From: a virus
Direction: 5' to 3' (one strand)
Virus record (IMG/VR): IMGVR_UViG_3300046787_000206
Span: 1-64,000 of that record
Length of the DNA: 64,000 nucleotides
A program made the translations under genes and the position numbers. Under the pieces are notes generated by a model. It saw nothing but the letters and a program-made list of their open reading frames with translations. It was not told where the DNA came from and ran no database searches. How positions within the stretch are numbered: the stretch's first letter is position 1; each line of letters begins with the position of its first letter. Positions 1 through 5,077 of this stretch are shown here, one piece after another.

Positions 1-467
1 AAAAATTCTTCCAAATGCTTCTTTTCGAGCAAAACTGCCACCGCAGCGTTGATTCCGAGCTTAAATTCGTCAGAAAATTCGTCTCCGACTTCAACAAGCT
101 GCTCTTGGAGAATCTCATAGTCAGGTTCGGCACCTTTTAAGTCGTTAATCAGGTTAATTAGGCCATCTTCGGTGAACTTGACTTCGAAGCTAGCCCGACC
201 ATTAGCATCAACAGTCATCGTGAACGACTTAGCCACCGAATTGAAGAGGTCTTTGGCTACATCTAAGTCAAGTGAGGTCAACTTAGGCTTTTTAGCTATC
301 GGAGGATTGCTGTTTATCCAATTTTTCCACGTGTCGTGGTCCACTACGCTCTTGTTGCTCAGGTTTAGGTGCATATGAGTGCCTGAAGAAGGCTGCTTTG
401 AGCCAGGGTGGACATCTTGGCCCTTGTGAGCCGATTTGAAGGGTGGGAACTCCATGCGTTTTCTCAT
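1..467 (-). CDS. Hypothetical protein, C-terminus cut by the window edge
   Basis: An open minus-strand frame runs from an ATG at 467 to the left edge without a stop. It reads as a plausible soluble, acidic protein, with a mid part like SLDLDVAKDLFNSVAKSF followed by a helix-rich, Glu-rich tail. A second in-frame ATG lies at 455 and a third at 374. I prefer 467 because a sigma70-like promoter ends 7 bases before it, which would put the ATG at or next to the transcript start. No domain is recognised. It is the only leftward gene seen and diverges from the rightward genes starting at 567. Confidence 0.7.
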   Translation of the reverse strand, partial: MRKRMEFPPFKSAHKGQDVHPGSKQPSSGTHMHLNLSNKSVVDHDTWKNWINSNPPIAKKPKLTSLDLDVAKDLFNSVAKSFTMTVDANGRASFEVKFTEDGLINLINDLKGAEPDYEILQEQLVEVGDEFSDEFKLGINAAVAVLLEKKHLEEF

Positions 468-473
468 AAATCC

Positions 474-503
474 AGGGTACAGGGGCGTTTTACGGGTTGT
501 CAA
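474..503 (-). promoter_or_regulatory. Sigma70-like promoter for the leftward gene
   Basis: On the minus strand a perfect TTGACA (503-498) is followed after 18 bases by TACCCT (479-474). The expected start site falls at about 467, which is the ATG itself, so the transcript may be leaderless. Leaderless mRNAs are common in actinobacteria. Confidence 0.6.
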
Positions 504-523
504 GGGGCGATTAAGGGTAAAAT
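497..523 (+). promoter_or_regulatory. Possible rightward promoter overlapping the leftward one
   Basis: TTGTCA (497-502) and TAAAAT (518-523) are separated by 15 bases, shorter than ideal. The site overlaps the -35 of the leftward promoter and lies about 45 bases before the first rightward gene. Confidence 0.35.
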
Positions 524-566
524 TGGCCTCGTCGGGAAAAAATGCCTCGTCGTCGGATAGGAACTC

Positions 567-785
567 ATGGCACAGAATAACTTTGGTCCAGGTTGGGCTG
601 CACGTGCTGTTCGAGCATCTAACAAGCGTAAGGCTGCTAAGCCAGCGTTGCCTGTGAAGAACCCTATCCAGTTTCCTGAGCCTACTGAGCCAGTTGAGCA
701 CAATGAGGGCATCTGGTGCCCCCAGAAGTGTGGCCAGAAGATTACAGGCAGTATTGTCGCTCACTTGACCGAGAAGCACTCATAA
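567..785 (+). CDS. Small zinc-finger-like protein
   Basis: A 72-residue basic protein. The N-terminal half is Ala/Lys/Pro-rich and the last 23 residues hold a C-x3-C pair followed by H-x4-H (WCPQKCG ... HLTEKH), which resembles a classical Cys2His2 finger. It could bind DNA, RNA or protein. The start has AGGA five to eight bases upstream. The stop overlaps the next ATG (TAATG), so the gene is co-translated with the ADP-ribosyltransferase-like gene. Function unknown. Confidence 0.75.
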   Translation: MAQNNFGPGWAARAVRASNKRKAAKPALPVKNPIQFPEPTEPVEHNEGIWCPQKCGQKITGSIVAHLTEKHS

Positions 786-1102
786 TGGCTGACCGTAATT
801 CTAACTTTAGGGACAGTGCCCTGTATCATGGCACATCCCACCCATTTGAAATTGGCGACATCATCGAGCCTCGCCACATCGAGCCTACCAACCCTTATAA
901 CCGACCATCTGACGCTAAAGCTTGGGCAACCCCAAATGCTGATGCTGCGTTCTCTTTTGGCAGTAGACGCACAGGAAAGGCCGCCAAGGTGTTCCAGGTA
1001 GCTCCAATCGAGCCTTCTGAGCCGAAGTATTTGAATGACGACCCTAACTCAGGTCAGGTCTACAGCAAAAAGGGCTTCAAAGTAGTCAAGAGGGTCAAGT
1101 AA
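785..1102 (+). CDS. Arr-like ADP-ribosyltransferase
   Basis: A 105-residue protein resembling the rifampin ADP-ribosyltransferase (Arr) fold. It has YHGT near residues 14-17, a WATPNADAAFSFG segment near 47-59, VFQVAPIEPSEP near 69-80 and a C-terminal SKKGFKVVKRV. Arr enzymes are small single-domain proteins of about 140 residues that move ADP-ribose from NAD+ to a target, so this one is short and may lack an N-terminal strand. In a phage it more likely modifies a host protein or nucleic acid than a drug. I start at 785, not an upstream ATG, because the TAATG overlap with the preceding gene is typical here. Substrate unknown. Confidence 0.7.
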   Translation: MADRNSNFRDSALYHGTSHPFEIGDIIEPRHIEPTNPYNRPSDAKAWATPNADAAFSFGSRRTGKAAKVFQVAPIEPSEPKYLNDDPNSGQVYSKKGFKVVKRVK

Positions 1103-1422
1103 TGGGCGCAAATAACGCAGACTTTAATGGGTTGAGCTTCGAGTACGACAAAATCGGCAGTTTGCACTATCTAGAAGCCCAAAAAGGCGGAGAAGTAGTT
1201 GGCAAGCTTAACTGGGCCCACCCAAGCGGTAACGTGACAGGTATTCACGTCCCAAAGGAGCACCGCCGTCAGGGCATCGCCACTGCTCTATATAACGAGG
1301 GCAACCGCCTATCAGCTACTCGAGGCATCCCTAAGCCGAAGATTACTAATGACCGCACTAATGACGGCGAAGCTTGGTCTCGCAGTCTGGGAATTAGGCT
1401 TCCTAAAAATAAAAATCTTTAA
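1102..1422 (+). CDS. GNAT-family N-acetyltransferase
   Basis: A 106-residue protein with the acetyl-CoA-binding motif A of GNAT enzymes: strand GNVTGIHV, then EHRRQGIATALY (about residues 54-64), whose R-x-x-G-I/V-A signature binds the pyrophosphate of the cofactor. It is at the short end of the family. It starts within the stop codon of the Arr-like gene, so the two modifying enzymes are one translational unit. The likely role is modification of a host target early in infection. The acceptor cannot be told from sequence. Confidence 0.75.
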   Translation: MGANNADFNGLSFEYDKIGSLHYLEAQKGGEVVGKLNWAHPSGNVTGIHVPKEHRRQGIATALYNEGNRLSATRGIPKPKITNDRTNDGEAWSRSLGIRLPKNKNL

Positions 1423-1427
1423 CACAC

Positions 1428-1455
1428 TTGACAACATGTGGAAAGTTATTAAACT
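1428..1455 (+). promoter_or_regulatory. Probable promoter of the tRNA region
   Basis: A perfect TTGACA (1428-1433) and TAAACT (1450-1455) with a 16-base spacer lie just after the GNAT stop and about 100 bases before the first structured RNA. Confidence 0.5.
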
Positions 1456-1513
1456 TGATACCACTACAGATGCGTCTTCTCCTTTCTGTCGTTTGTAGTT
1501 GTTTGGTGAACAG

Positions 1514-1544
1514 CGGCCCCAAGTCCCCCCTTCGCTTGGGGCCG
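1514..1544 (+). terminator. GC-rich hairpin before the RNA genes
   Basis: CGGCCCCAAG (1514-1523) pairs perfectly with CTTGGGGCCG (1535-1544) around an 11-base C-rich loop. There is no T tract after it. It could be a terminator for the GNAT operon or a processing hairpin at the 5' end of the RNA transcript. Confidence 0.45.
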
Positions 1545-1554
1545 TATCACCTAA

Positions 1555-1634
1555 GGGCCTGAAATGGTGTCGATTGCTTCTCAAAGCCGCTAGTCGGAGG
1601 AAGTAAGACCACAGTTCGATTCTGTGCAGGTCCA
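1555..1634 (+). ncRNA. tmRNA-like RNA without a tag domain (about 80 nt)
   Basis: GGGCCTG (1555-1561) pairs with CAGGTCC (1627-1633), followed by A at 1634. CACAG/CTGTG with loop TTCGATT (1610-1626) is a standard T arm. There is no normal D or anticodon arm: no 5-bp stem with a 7-base loop fits. Instead the 5' part GAAATGGTGTCGATT resembles the stemless D-loop of tmRNA (GGGGCTGAA.GGTTTCGAC in actinobacteria), and AAGAC before the T arm resembles the tmRNA GGAC. TTGCTTCT (1574-1581) pairs with GGAAGTAA (1599-1606) like tmRNA helix P2, capped by a CCG/CGG hairpin. Pseudoknots and a tag reading frame are missing. The 3' end is ACGA, not CCA. Confidence 0.55.
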
Positions 1635-1635
1635 C

Positions 1636-1702
1636 GATGGGAGAGGCAAGACAGAGGGCTCTGAATACAGGGCGTGGCTGTCCAACTCTCTCCTCATCAC
1701 CA
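1636..1702 (+). ncRNA. Rod-like structured RNA, unassigned
   Basis: GATGGGAGAGG (1636-1646) pairs with the segment 1687-1698 over 11 bp with one bulged T (1694). Inside, GACAG (1650-1654) pairs with CTGTC (1678-1682). The segment ends in ACCA (1699-1702) and starts two bases after the tmRNA-like RNA. No tRNA arms can be fitted. It may be a separate small RNA, a processing element or a decayed tRNA. Confidence 0.3.
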
Positions 1703-1704
1703 AA

Positions 1705-1776
1705 TGCCCGCTGGCGCAATGGCAGCGCAAGAAGCTGTTAACTTCGAGGTTCCTGGTTCGAGTCCAGGGCGGGCAG
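1705..1776 (+). tRNA. tRNA-Asn (GTT)
   Basis: The acceptor TGCCCGC/GCGGGCA is perfect, the D stem is GCGC/GCGC, and the anticodon loop CTGTTAA carries GTT. The T arm is CCTGG/CCAGG with loop TTCGAGT. The discriminator is G at 1776 and CCA is not encoded. The outermost anticodon pair (A-G) is mismatched. Confidence 0.9.
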
Positions 1777-1777
1777 C

Positions 1778-1848
1778 TATAGAAGTCCCCTTCTTCTATA
1801 CGGCTCGGTACTCATGCCGTCAAATGAGTATCCGTACCAGATGCGAGT
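1778..1848 (+). other. Inter-tRNA hairpins
   Basis: TATAGAAG (1778-1785) pairs with CTTCTATA (1793-1800). TACTCAT (1809-1815) pairs with ATGAGTA (1824-1830). They may be RNase cleavage sites for maturing the flanking RNAs. No gene is seen. Confidence 0.4.
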
Positions 1849-1855
1849 TCTGGAA

Positions 1856-1935
1856 GAGTCGATGGTGTAACGGCAGCACATCTCCCACTGACGAGTGGAC
1901 AAAGAGAAGGTACGGGTTCAAATCCCACAGACTCA
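1856..1935 (+). tRNA. Degenerate tRNA-like sequence, possibly Val (GAC)
   Basis: The D arm GTGT/GCAC with loop AACGGCA is good and the T loop is TTCAAAT, but the T stem has only three pairs (GGG/CCC). The acceptor has five pairs (GAGTC/GACTC) followed by two mismatches. CTGACGA fits an anticodon loop with GAC, yet its stem has two inner mismatches. A competing CCAC/GTGG stem would give a 6-base loop. It may be a decaying or strongly atypical tRNA. Confidence 0.35.
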
Positions 1936-2090
1936 CTCAAAGGAATGCTCTGAACAAGTGTTCCTGCGATGTATCACTACTGAAACCTATCCCTGTGGAA
2001 GCATCATACGAAGGCGTTCAGGCTGATGGAGATTGCTCTGCGACCCCACTAGGTAGTGACAGCTGGCAGGCTTACCCGTGGCCAGCACAT
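1936..2090 (+). other. Non-coding spacer in the tRNA region
   Basis: No T-loop signature or coding signal is seen. A perfect 6-bp hairpin GCTGGC (2062-2067)/GCCAGC (2081-2086) sits just before tRNA-Thr and could guide 5' maturation. Confidence 0.4.
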
Positions 2091-2166
2091 GCCTCCTTAG
2101 CTCATCTGGTAGAGTGCCTCACTTGTAATGAGGATGTGGCGGGTTCAAGTCCTGCAGGAGGCTCCA
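2091..2166 (+). tRNA. tRNA-Thr (TGT)
   Basis: The acceptor GCCTCCT/AGGAGGC is perfect and the D stem is GCTC/GAGT. The anticodon arm is CCTCA/TGAGG with loop CTTGTAA carrying TGT. The T arm is GCGGG/CCTGC. The discriminator is T and CCA is encoded at 2164-2166. Confidence 0.92.
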
Positions 2167-2267
2167 GTCTGTCAATGGATAGCGTGACTGAACGTGTACT
2201 ACGGACCATTGGCCCTGAAGATGAGCAGGTTAGGGTAGCACCCTTACACAAAACAGCCTCATCACAT
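2167..2267 (+). other. Non-coding spacer in the tRNA region
   Basis: It contains CAATGG/CCATTG, GATGAG/CTCATC and AGGGT/ACCCT inverted repeats, which suggest a folded RNA. No tRNA or protein gene can be supported. Confidence 0.4.
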
Positions 2268-2342
2268 GTCGGAGTAGAGAAGTTCGGTTATCTCGCCAGC
2301 CTCATAAGCTGGAGCTCGCAGGTTCAAATCCTGCCTCCGCCT
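2268..2342 (+). tRNA. tRNA-Met (CAT)
   Basis: The D stem is GAGA/TCTC, the anticodon arm CCAGC/GCTGG with loop CTCATAA (CAT at 2303-2305), and the T arm GCAGG/CCTGC with loop TTCAAAT. The acceptor GTCGGAG/CTCCGCC has one mismatch (T2-C71). It lacks the G-C run of an initiator anticodon stem, so elongator Met is more likely. A CAT anticodon modified to read Ile AUA cannot be excluded. Confidence 0.85.
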
Positions 2343-2583
2343 CGACTTACCCCTGCGGTTCGTAACTGTTCAGCACCTCGCAAGAGACTAAGTGGTAAGC
2401 AATGCCTGTAGGGCTGACTCTGGGATGAGTATGTCCAGGAGCGATTACAGGTAAAACTAGCTCCTCTTCATCTTTCGGGATTGATTAGGTTTAGTAGTAA
2501 CAACAGGTTAGACCTCGCTTCTGCAGAAGTAAGCTGACCTCCCGACAGTCGGGCGTGTGTAGACAACGATAGGTTCGCTCCAA
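2343..2583 (+). other. Non-coding spacer in the tRNA region (241 nt)
   Basis: No coding signal or T-loop consensus is present. AGGAGC (2437-2442) pairs with GCTCCT (2460-2465), and a short CCCGA/TCGGG hairpin lies near 2542-2554. The function is unknown. The spacer is far longer than the usual gap between phage tRNAs. Confidence 0.4.
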
Positions 2584-2669
2584 GGAAGCACGCCGAAGTA
2601 GGAGAGTCGGGGCGGTCTGTAAAACCGTTGGGTGCACCTGAGTGGGTTCAAATCCCTCTGCTTCCACCA
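2584..2669 (+). tRNA. tRNA-Tyr (GTA)
   Basis: A class II tRNA with a long variable arm. The acceptor GGAAGCA/TGCTTCC is perfect and the D stem is CCG/CGG. The anticodon arm GCGGT/ACCGT has loop CTGTAAA (GTA at 2619-2621). The T loop is TTCAAAT. CCA is encoded. Confidence 0.93.
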
Positions 2670-2822
2670 ACAGCGGAACCCTTCGCACATCTAACCAGTG
2701 TGCCTACAGTTCTGCTGGGCCCACATCTGTTCGTACGGAGTGGTGCTCCCTTGGTCCTGCAGGACCTTGTCGGGGTGTGGGTTAGCCAGAGTAGCCGAGC
2801 ATTTGCCACGGGCTCTGGGTAT
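2670..2822 (+). other. Non-coding spacer in the tRNA region
   Basis: It holds GCACA (2685-2689)/TGTGC (2699-2703) and the perfect palindrome GGTCCTGCAGGACC (2753-2766). GGGTA at 2817-2821 also complements the acceptor 3' half (TACCC) of the following tRNA-Trp. Confidence 0.4.
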
Positions 2823-2896
2823 GTCGGTAAAGTGTTACGGTAGCACGGCGGTCTCCAACACCGCAAGCCCAGGTTCGACTCCTGGTACCCTCGCCA
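2823..2896 (+). tRNA. tRNA-Trp (CCA)
   Basis: The D stem is GTGT/GCAC, the anticodon arm GCGGT/ACCGC with loop CTCCAAC (CCA at 2855-2857), and the T arm CCAGG/CCTGG with loop TTCGACT. The discriminator is G and CCA is encoded. The acceptor GTCGGTA/TACCCTC has mismatches at pairs 2 and 3. GGGTA just upstream offers a competing partner for the 3' strand. Confidence 0.85.
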
Positions 2897-2897
2897 A

Positions 2898-2972
2898 TCC
2901 CCATTCGTCTAATTGGCAAGACGCTAGTTTCTGGTGCTGGTTATCGAGGTTCGAGTCCTTGGTGGGGAGCCA
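2898..2972 (+). tRNA. tRNA-Gln (CTG)
   Basis: The acceptor is TCCCCAT/GTGGGGA, the D stem GTCT/AGAC, the anticodon arm CTAGT/GCTGG with loop TTCTGGT (CTG at 2931-2933), and the T arm CGAGG/CCTTG. The discriminator is G and CCA is encoded. It starts two bases after tRNA-Trp. Confidence 0.9.
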
Positions 2973-2975
2973 ACA

Positions 2976-3055
2976 CCCCAGAACCGTCCCTGTAATGCTT
3001 CAAAAGTATCAACTGAATGATACTTTTGAAGTATCGGTCAAACGGCTGGGGTTTT
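2976..3055 (+). terminator. Nested terminator closing the tRNA region
   Basis: CCCCAG (2976-2981) pairs with CTGGGG (3046-3051), CCGT with ACGG just inside, and TTTT follows at 3052-3055. The loop holds a second, perfect 14-bp hairpin (2998-3011 with 3018-3031) with a 6-base loop. Confidence 0.65.
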
Positions 3056-3063
3056 GCACCAGT

Positions 3064-3091
3064 ACGATTGTTTAAGACGATAAACAATCGT
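3064..3091 (+). promoter_or_regulatory. Perfect 11-bp inverted repeat in the leader of the next gene
   Basis: ACGATTGTTTA (3064-3074) pairs with TAAACAATCGT (3081-3091) around AGACGA. It lies just before the ribosome binding site AAGGAG of the gene at 3113. It could be an operator or an mRNA 5' stabilising hairpin. Confidence 0.45.
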
Positions 3092-3112
3092 AAGGACAAT
3101 AAGGAGTAATAC

Positions 3113-3487
3113 ATGTCGAAGAAAAAAGATAAGAGAATCGCCCATGCCGAAATGGTATGGGAGCGTGAGCAACTGCAGGCTGCCCTGGCAGTAGAGAAGA
3201 TTGACAAGTCCCTCTTTGTTATTGAAGAGTATAAAGACGAGCTAACTGACGAGCAGATTGAGAACATCCGCCTTCAGGTTCAGAATCAGCGTACAGAGAT
3301 TGAGAAGTTCCTGATGGCCGCTAGGGACAAGTTCGCAGCAAAACTGAATGAGTACAACCTTGAGGCTGTAATTGCCGACAGGCACGGCCTGGACCTCTCT
3401 AAGGCCCGTTCTATGACCCTTGACGAGGTTGTGGAGTCACGCATGGCCAGCGGCAACTTCGTTAAAGTGGATATTGAGGACCTATAA
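3113..3487 (+). CDS. Hypothetical coiled-coil protein
   Basis: A 124-residue protein that starts with a Lys-rich stretch (MSKKKDKR) and continues as charged heptad-like helix from about 10 to 100. It has no membrane segment and no recognised motif. AAGGAG lies nine bases before the ATG. Its stop overlaps the start of the zinc-ribbon gene (TAATG). It is the first protein gene after the tRNA terminator. Function unknown. Confidence 0.8.
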   Translation: MSKKKDKRIAHAEMVWEREQLQAALAVEKIDKSLFVIEEYKDELTDEQIENIRLQVQNQRTEIEKFLMAARDKFAAKLNEYNLEAVIADRHGLDLSKARSMTLDEVVESRMASGNFVKVDIEDL

Positions 3488-3660
3488 TGCCTACCTATGA
3501 ATTTACCTGCCTAGAGTGTGATGACACTATCGAGCAATTCTTTCCTATTACCCAGAAGGACCACACCCTACTTTGTGAGAAGTGTGGAAATAAAAGAAAT
3601 AAAGTTTTGGGCGTAGGAGCCGTGAATTTCAAGGGGAATGGCTGGGGACACCAAGCCTAA
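3487..3660 (+). CDS. FmdB-type zinc-ribbon protein
   Basis: A 57-residue protein beginning MPTYEFTCLECD, with a second pair CEKCG near residues 31-35, and ending FKGNGWG. This is the layout of the FmdB zinc-ribbon family: an N-terminal PxYxFxC, two CxxC pairs and a C-terminal phenylalanine-glycine stretch. The family is widespread in bacteria and phages and its role is poorly known. The gene starts inside the stop codon of the previous gene and is followed by a strong terminator. Confidence 0.85.
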   Translation: MPTYEFTCLECDDTIEQFFPITQKDHTLLCEKCGNKRNKVLGVGAVNFKGNGWGHQA

Positions 3661-3678
3661 TCCTTGTTAACAAGTTGA

Positions 3679-3710
3679 GACCCTAGTACTTATGTGCTAG
3701 GGTCTTTTCT
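3679..3710 (+). terminator. Rho-independent terminator
   Basis: An 11-bp stem GACCCTAGTAC/GTGCTAGGGTC with loop TTAT is followed by TTTTCT. Confidence 0.9.
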
Positions 3711-3786
3711 ACAACTGAATATCGTGCGAAAAAGCTCGTACAAGAAACGACCCCAGTACTAACGTAAGGAAAGGTAAGGTCGCCTA

Positions 3787-4353
3787 ATGAAAAAGCTCAT
3801 TGCAATTGGTGCGTTTGCACTAGTAATGACAACCTGTAGCTCACCAGCTATCGGAGACCCAGGAACTAGTGCAGTAGTTCACCAGCAGGTAGAAAGGCCT
3901 GCAAATCTATTGAAACAAGCAGCCGAAGCCAGGGTAAACCTAATTCGTACTGCAGCATTAACAAGTAACACCAAAAAAGTAAACACAGTAATTAGCCAAC
4001 TCAAGGGCCGAGTTCACAAGACTCGGTATGTGTTCAGTGGCGCTACTCCATCAGGATGGGACTGTTCAGGTCTTGTCATGTGGGCGTATGAACAGCTTGG
4101 CGTTAACCTTGAGCACCGTGCGTCTAAACAGCAATCTGCTGGAACAAAGGTGAAGTCTCCTAAAGCTGGAGACATTGTGGTATTCACCTATAACGGAAGC
4201 AAATCCGCTTATCACACTGGAATCTATCTAGGTCCAGACACTATGATTCACGCTGGTGGTGGAAAGGGAGATAGCACGTCTATCGTCTCTATCAGCAAGT
4301 TTGCGGGCAAGTATAGTAAAGTAAGCTATAACCGCATCATCCAAACAATCTAA
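3787..4353 (+). CDS. NlpC/P60 peptidoglycan endopeptidase with N-terminal export signal
   Basis: A 188-residue protein. Residues 1-16 form a basic-hydrophobic signal and C17 (MTTC) is a weak lipobox, so it may be a secreted or lipid-anchored enzyme. The NlpC/P60 domain follows from about 75 to 188, with catalytic Cys93 in WDCSGLV, His143 in YHTGIYLG and His155 as probable third residue. Such enzymes cut the D-gamma-glutamyl to diamino-acid bond of wall peptides. It is the first gene after a terminator and probably belongs to the lysis block with the M23 enzyme at 8067. A secreted lytic enzyme would not need a holin. Confidence 0.85.
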   Translation: MKKLIAIGAFALVMTTCSSPAIGDPGTSAVVHQQVERPANLLKQAAEARVNLIRTAALTSNTKKVNTVISQLKGRVHKTRYVFSGATPSGWDCSGLVMWAYEQLGVNLEHRASKQQSAGTKVKSPKAGDIVVFTYNGSKSAYHTGIYLGPDTMIHAGGGKGDSTSIVSISKFAGKYSKVSYNRIIQTI

Positions 4354-4361
4354 GGAACATA

Positions 4362-4817
4362 TTGGGAAAACCATTTAGTCAAAAACTCTATGACAAAAAT
4401 GACGATGCAAAGTTTCAAGTAATTGACTGGCTCAATTCTGGTGACTGGGACTCAGGGGTAAACCCTGACCAGTACGGAATTGATGTTCTGGGCACCTACG
4501 AAGATACCGAAGCAATGTTTGAAGTAGAAGTAAAGCACAACTGGAAGGGACCTAGATTCCCGTACAATGAGGTACATTGGCCAGCACGCAAACTGAAGTT
4601 CGCAAAGCTAGAAGGCAACGTCTTCTTTGTTATGTTGAATCATGAGCGCAGTCATGCACTAGTAGCTAAGGCTACTGATGTTCTGGCCTCTGACATTGTA
4701 GTTAAGGCAACGAAGTACACTGCTTCTGAGGAGTTCATAGAAGTCCCTAAGAGCAAGTGTCGCTTCTTCTCCTTTACTCCAGTTGAAGGTGGGCTCACAC
4801 CAAAAGACATACTCTGA
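4362..4817 (+). CDS. PD-(D/E)XK nuclease-like protein
   Basis: A 151-residue protein starting at a TTG with AGGA seven bases upstream. After an N-terminal helix, GIDV (about residues 39-42) and EVEVK (about 55-59) match the spacing and hydrophobic strands of a PD-(D/E)XK active site, so it may be a small nuclease or resolvase-like enzyme. The identification rests only on this motif. It sits between two terminators with the NlpC/P60 gene, as a two-gene unit. Confidence 0.55.
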   Translation: MGKPFSQKLYDKNDDAKFQVIDWLNSGDWDSGVNPDQYGIDVLGTYEDTEAMFEVEVKHNWKGPRFPYNEVHWPARKLKFAKLEGNVFFVMLNHERSHALVAKATDVLASDIVVKATKYTASEEFIEVPKSKCRFFSFTPVEGGLTPKDIL

Positions 4818-4835
4818 TATATTAATTAAGTAAAT

Positions 4836-4875
4836 ACTCCCCCACGCAGCTTAGGCGGTGGGGGAGTTGTCTTTT
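4836..4875 (+). terminator. Rho-independent terminator
   Basis: A 10-bp stem ACTCCCCCAC (4836-4845)/GTGGGGGAGT (4858-4867) is followed by TGTCTTTTT. Confidence 0.88.
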
Positions 4876-4891
4876 TGTCATACTAGAAGCT

Positions 4892-5077
4892 ATGAGTAAT
4901 CCACTAAGTGCAGCGCAGATGGCTTCAGAAGCCAAGAGCACGGGCACAGTCAACGCCCAAGGGCAAACAAAAGCTATCGGCTCTAAGGAGTACGAGCTTG
5001 GCGTAGACAGGCCTGTAGGAGAAGAGAGCTACCTTCCTACTGAAGGCATTAAGCCAGGAAGCACTACGGGCTACTAA
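4892..5077 (+). CDS. Hypothetical small protein
   Basis: A 61-residue polar protein, rich in Ala, Ser, Thr and Gly, without cysteine or a membrane segment. It is unrecognised. The stop overlaps the next ATG (TAATG), so it is translationally coupled. The ribosome binding site is weak. It could be a minor virion protein, but nothing in the sequence shows this. Confidence 0.65.
   Translation: MSNPLSAAQMASEAKSTGTVNAQGQTKAIGSKEYELGVDRPVGEESYLPTEGIKPGSTTGY

Noticed and set aside
1554-1634. A normal tRNA for the first RNA of the array
   Set aside because: A scan for 5-bp stems with 7-base loops in the 48 bases between acceptor and T arm gave none. The tmRNA-like reading fits better.
1674-2411. A 245-codon plus-strand frame through the tRNA region
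   Set aside because: It reads straight through good tRNA genes (Asn, Thr, Met) and has no ribosome binding site. Its composition is that of structured RNA read as protein.
2648-3075. Several frames of 70-125 codons on both strands near tRNA-Tyr/Trp/Gln
   Set aside because: They overlap tRNAs and the nested terminator and show no start signal or codon pattern of the neighbours.
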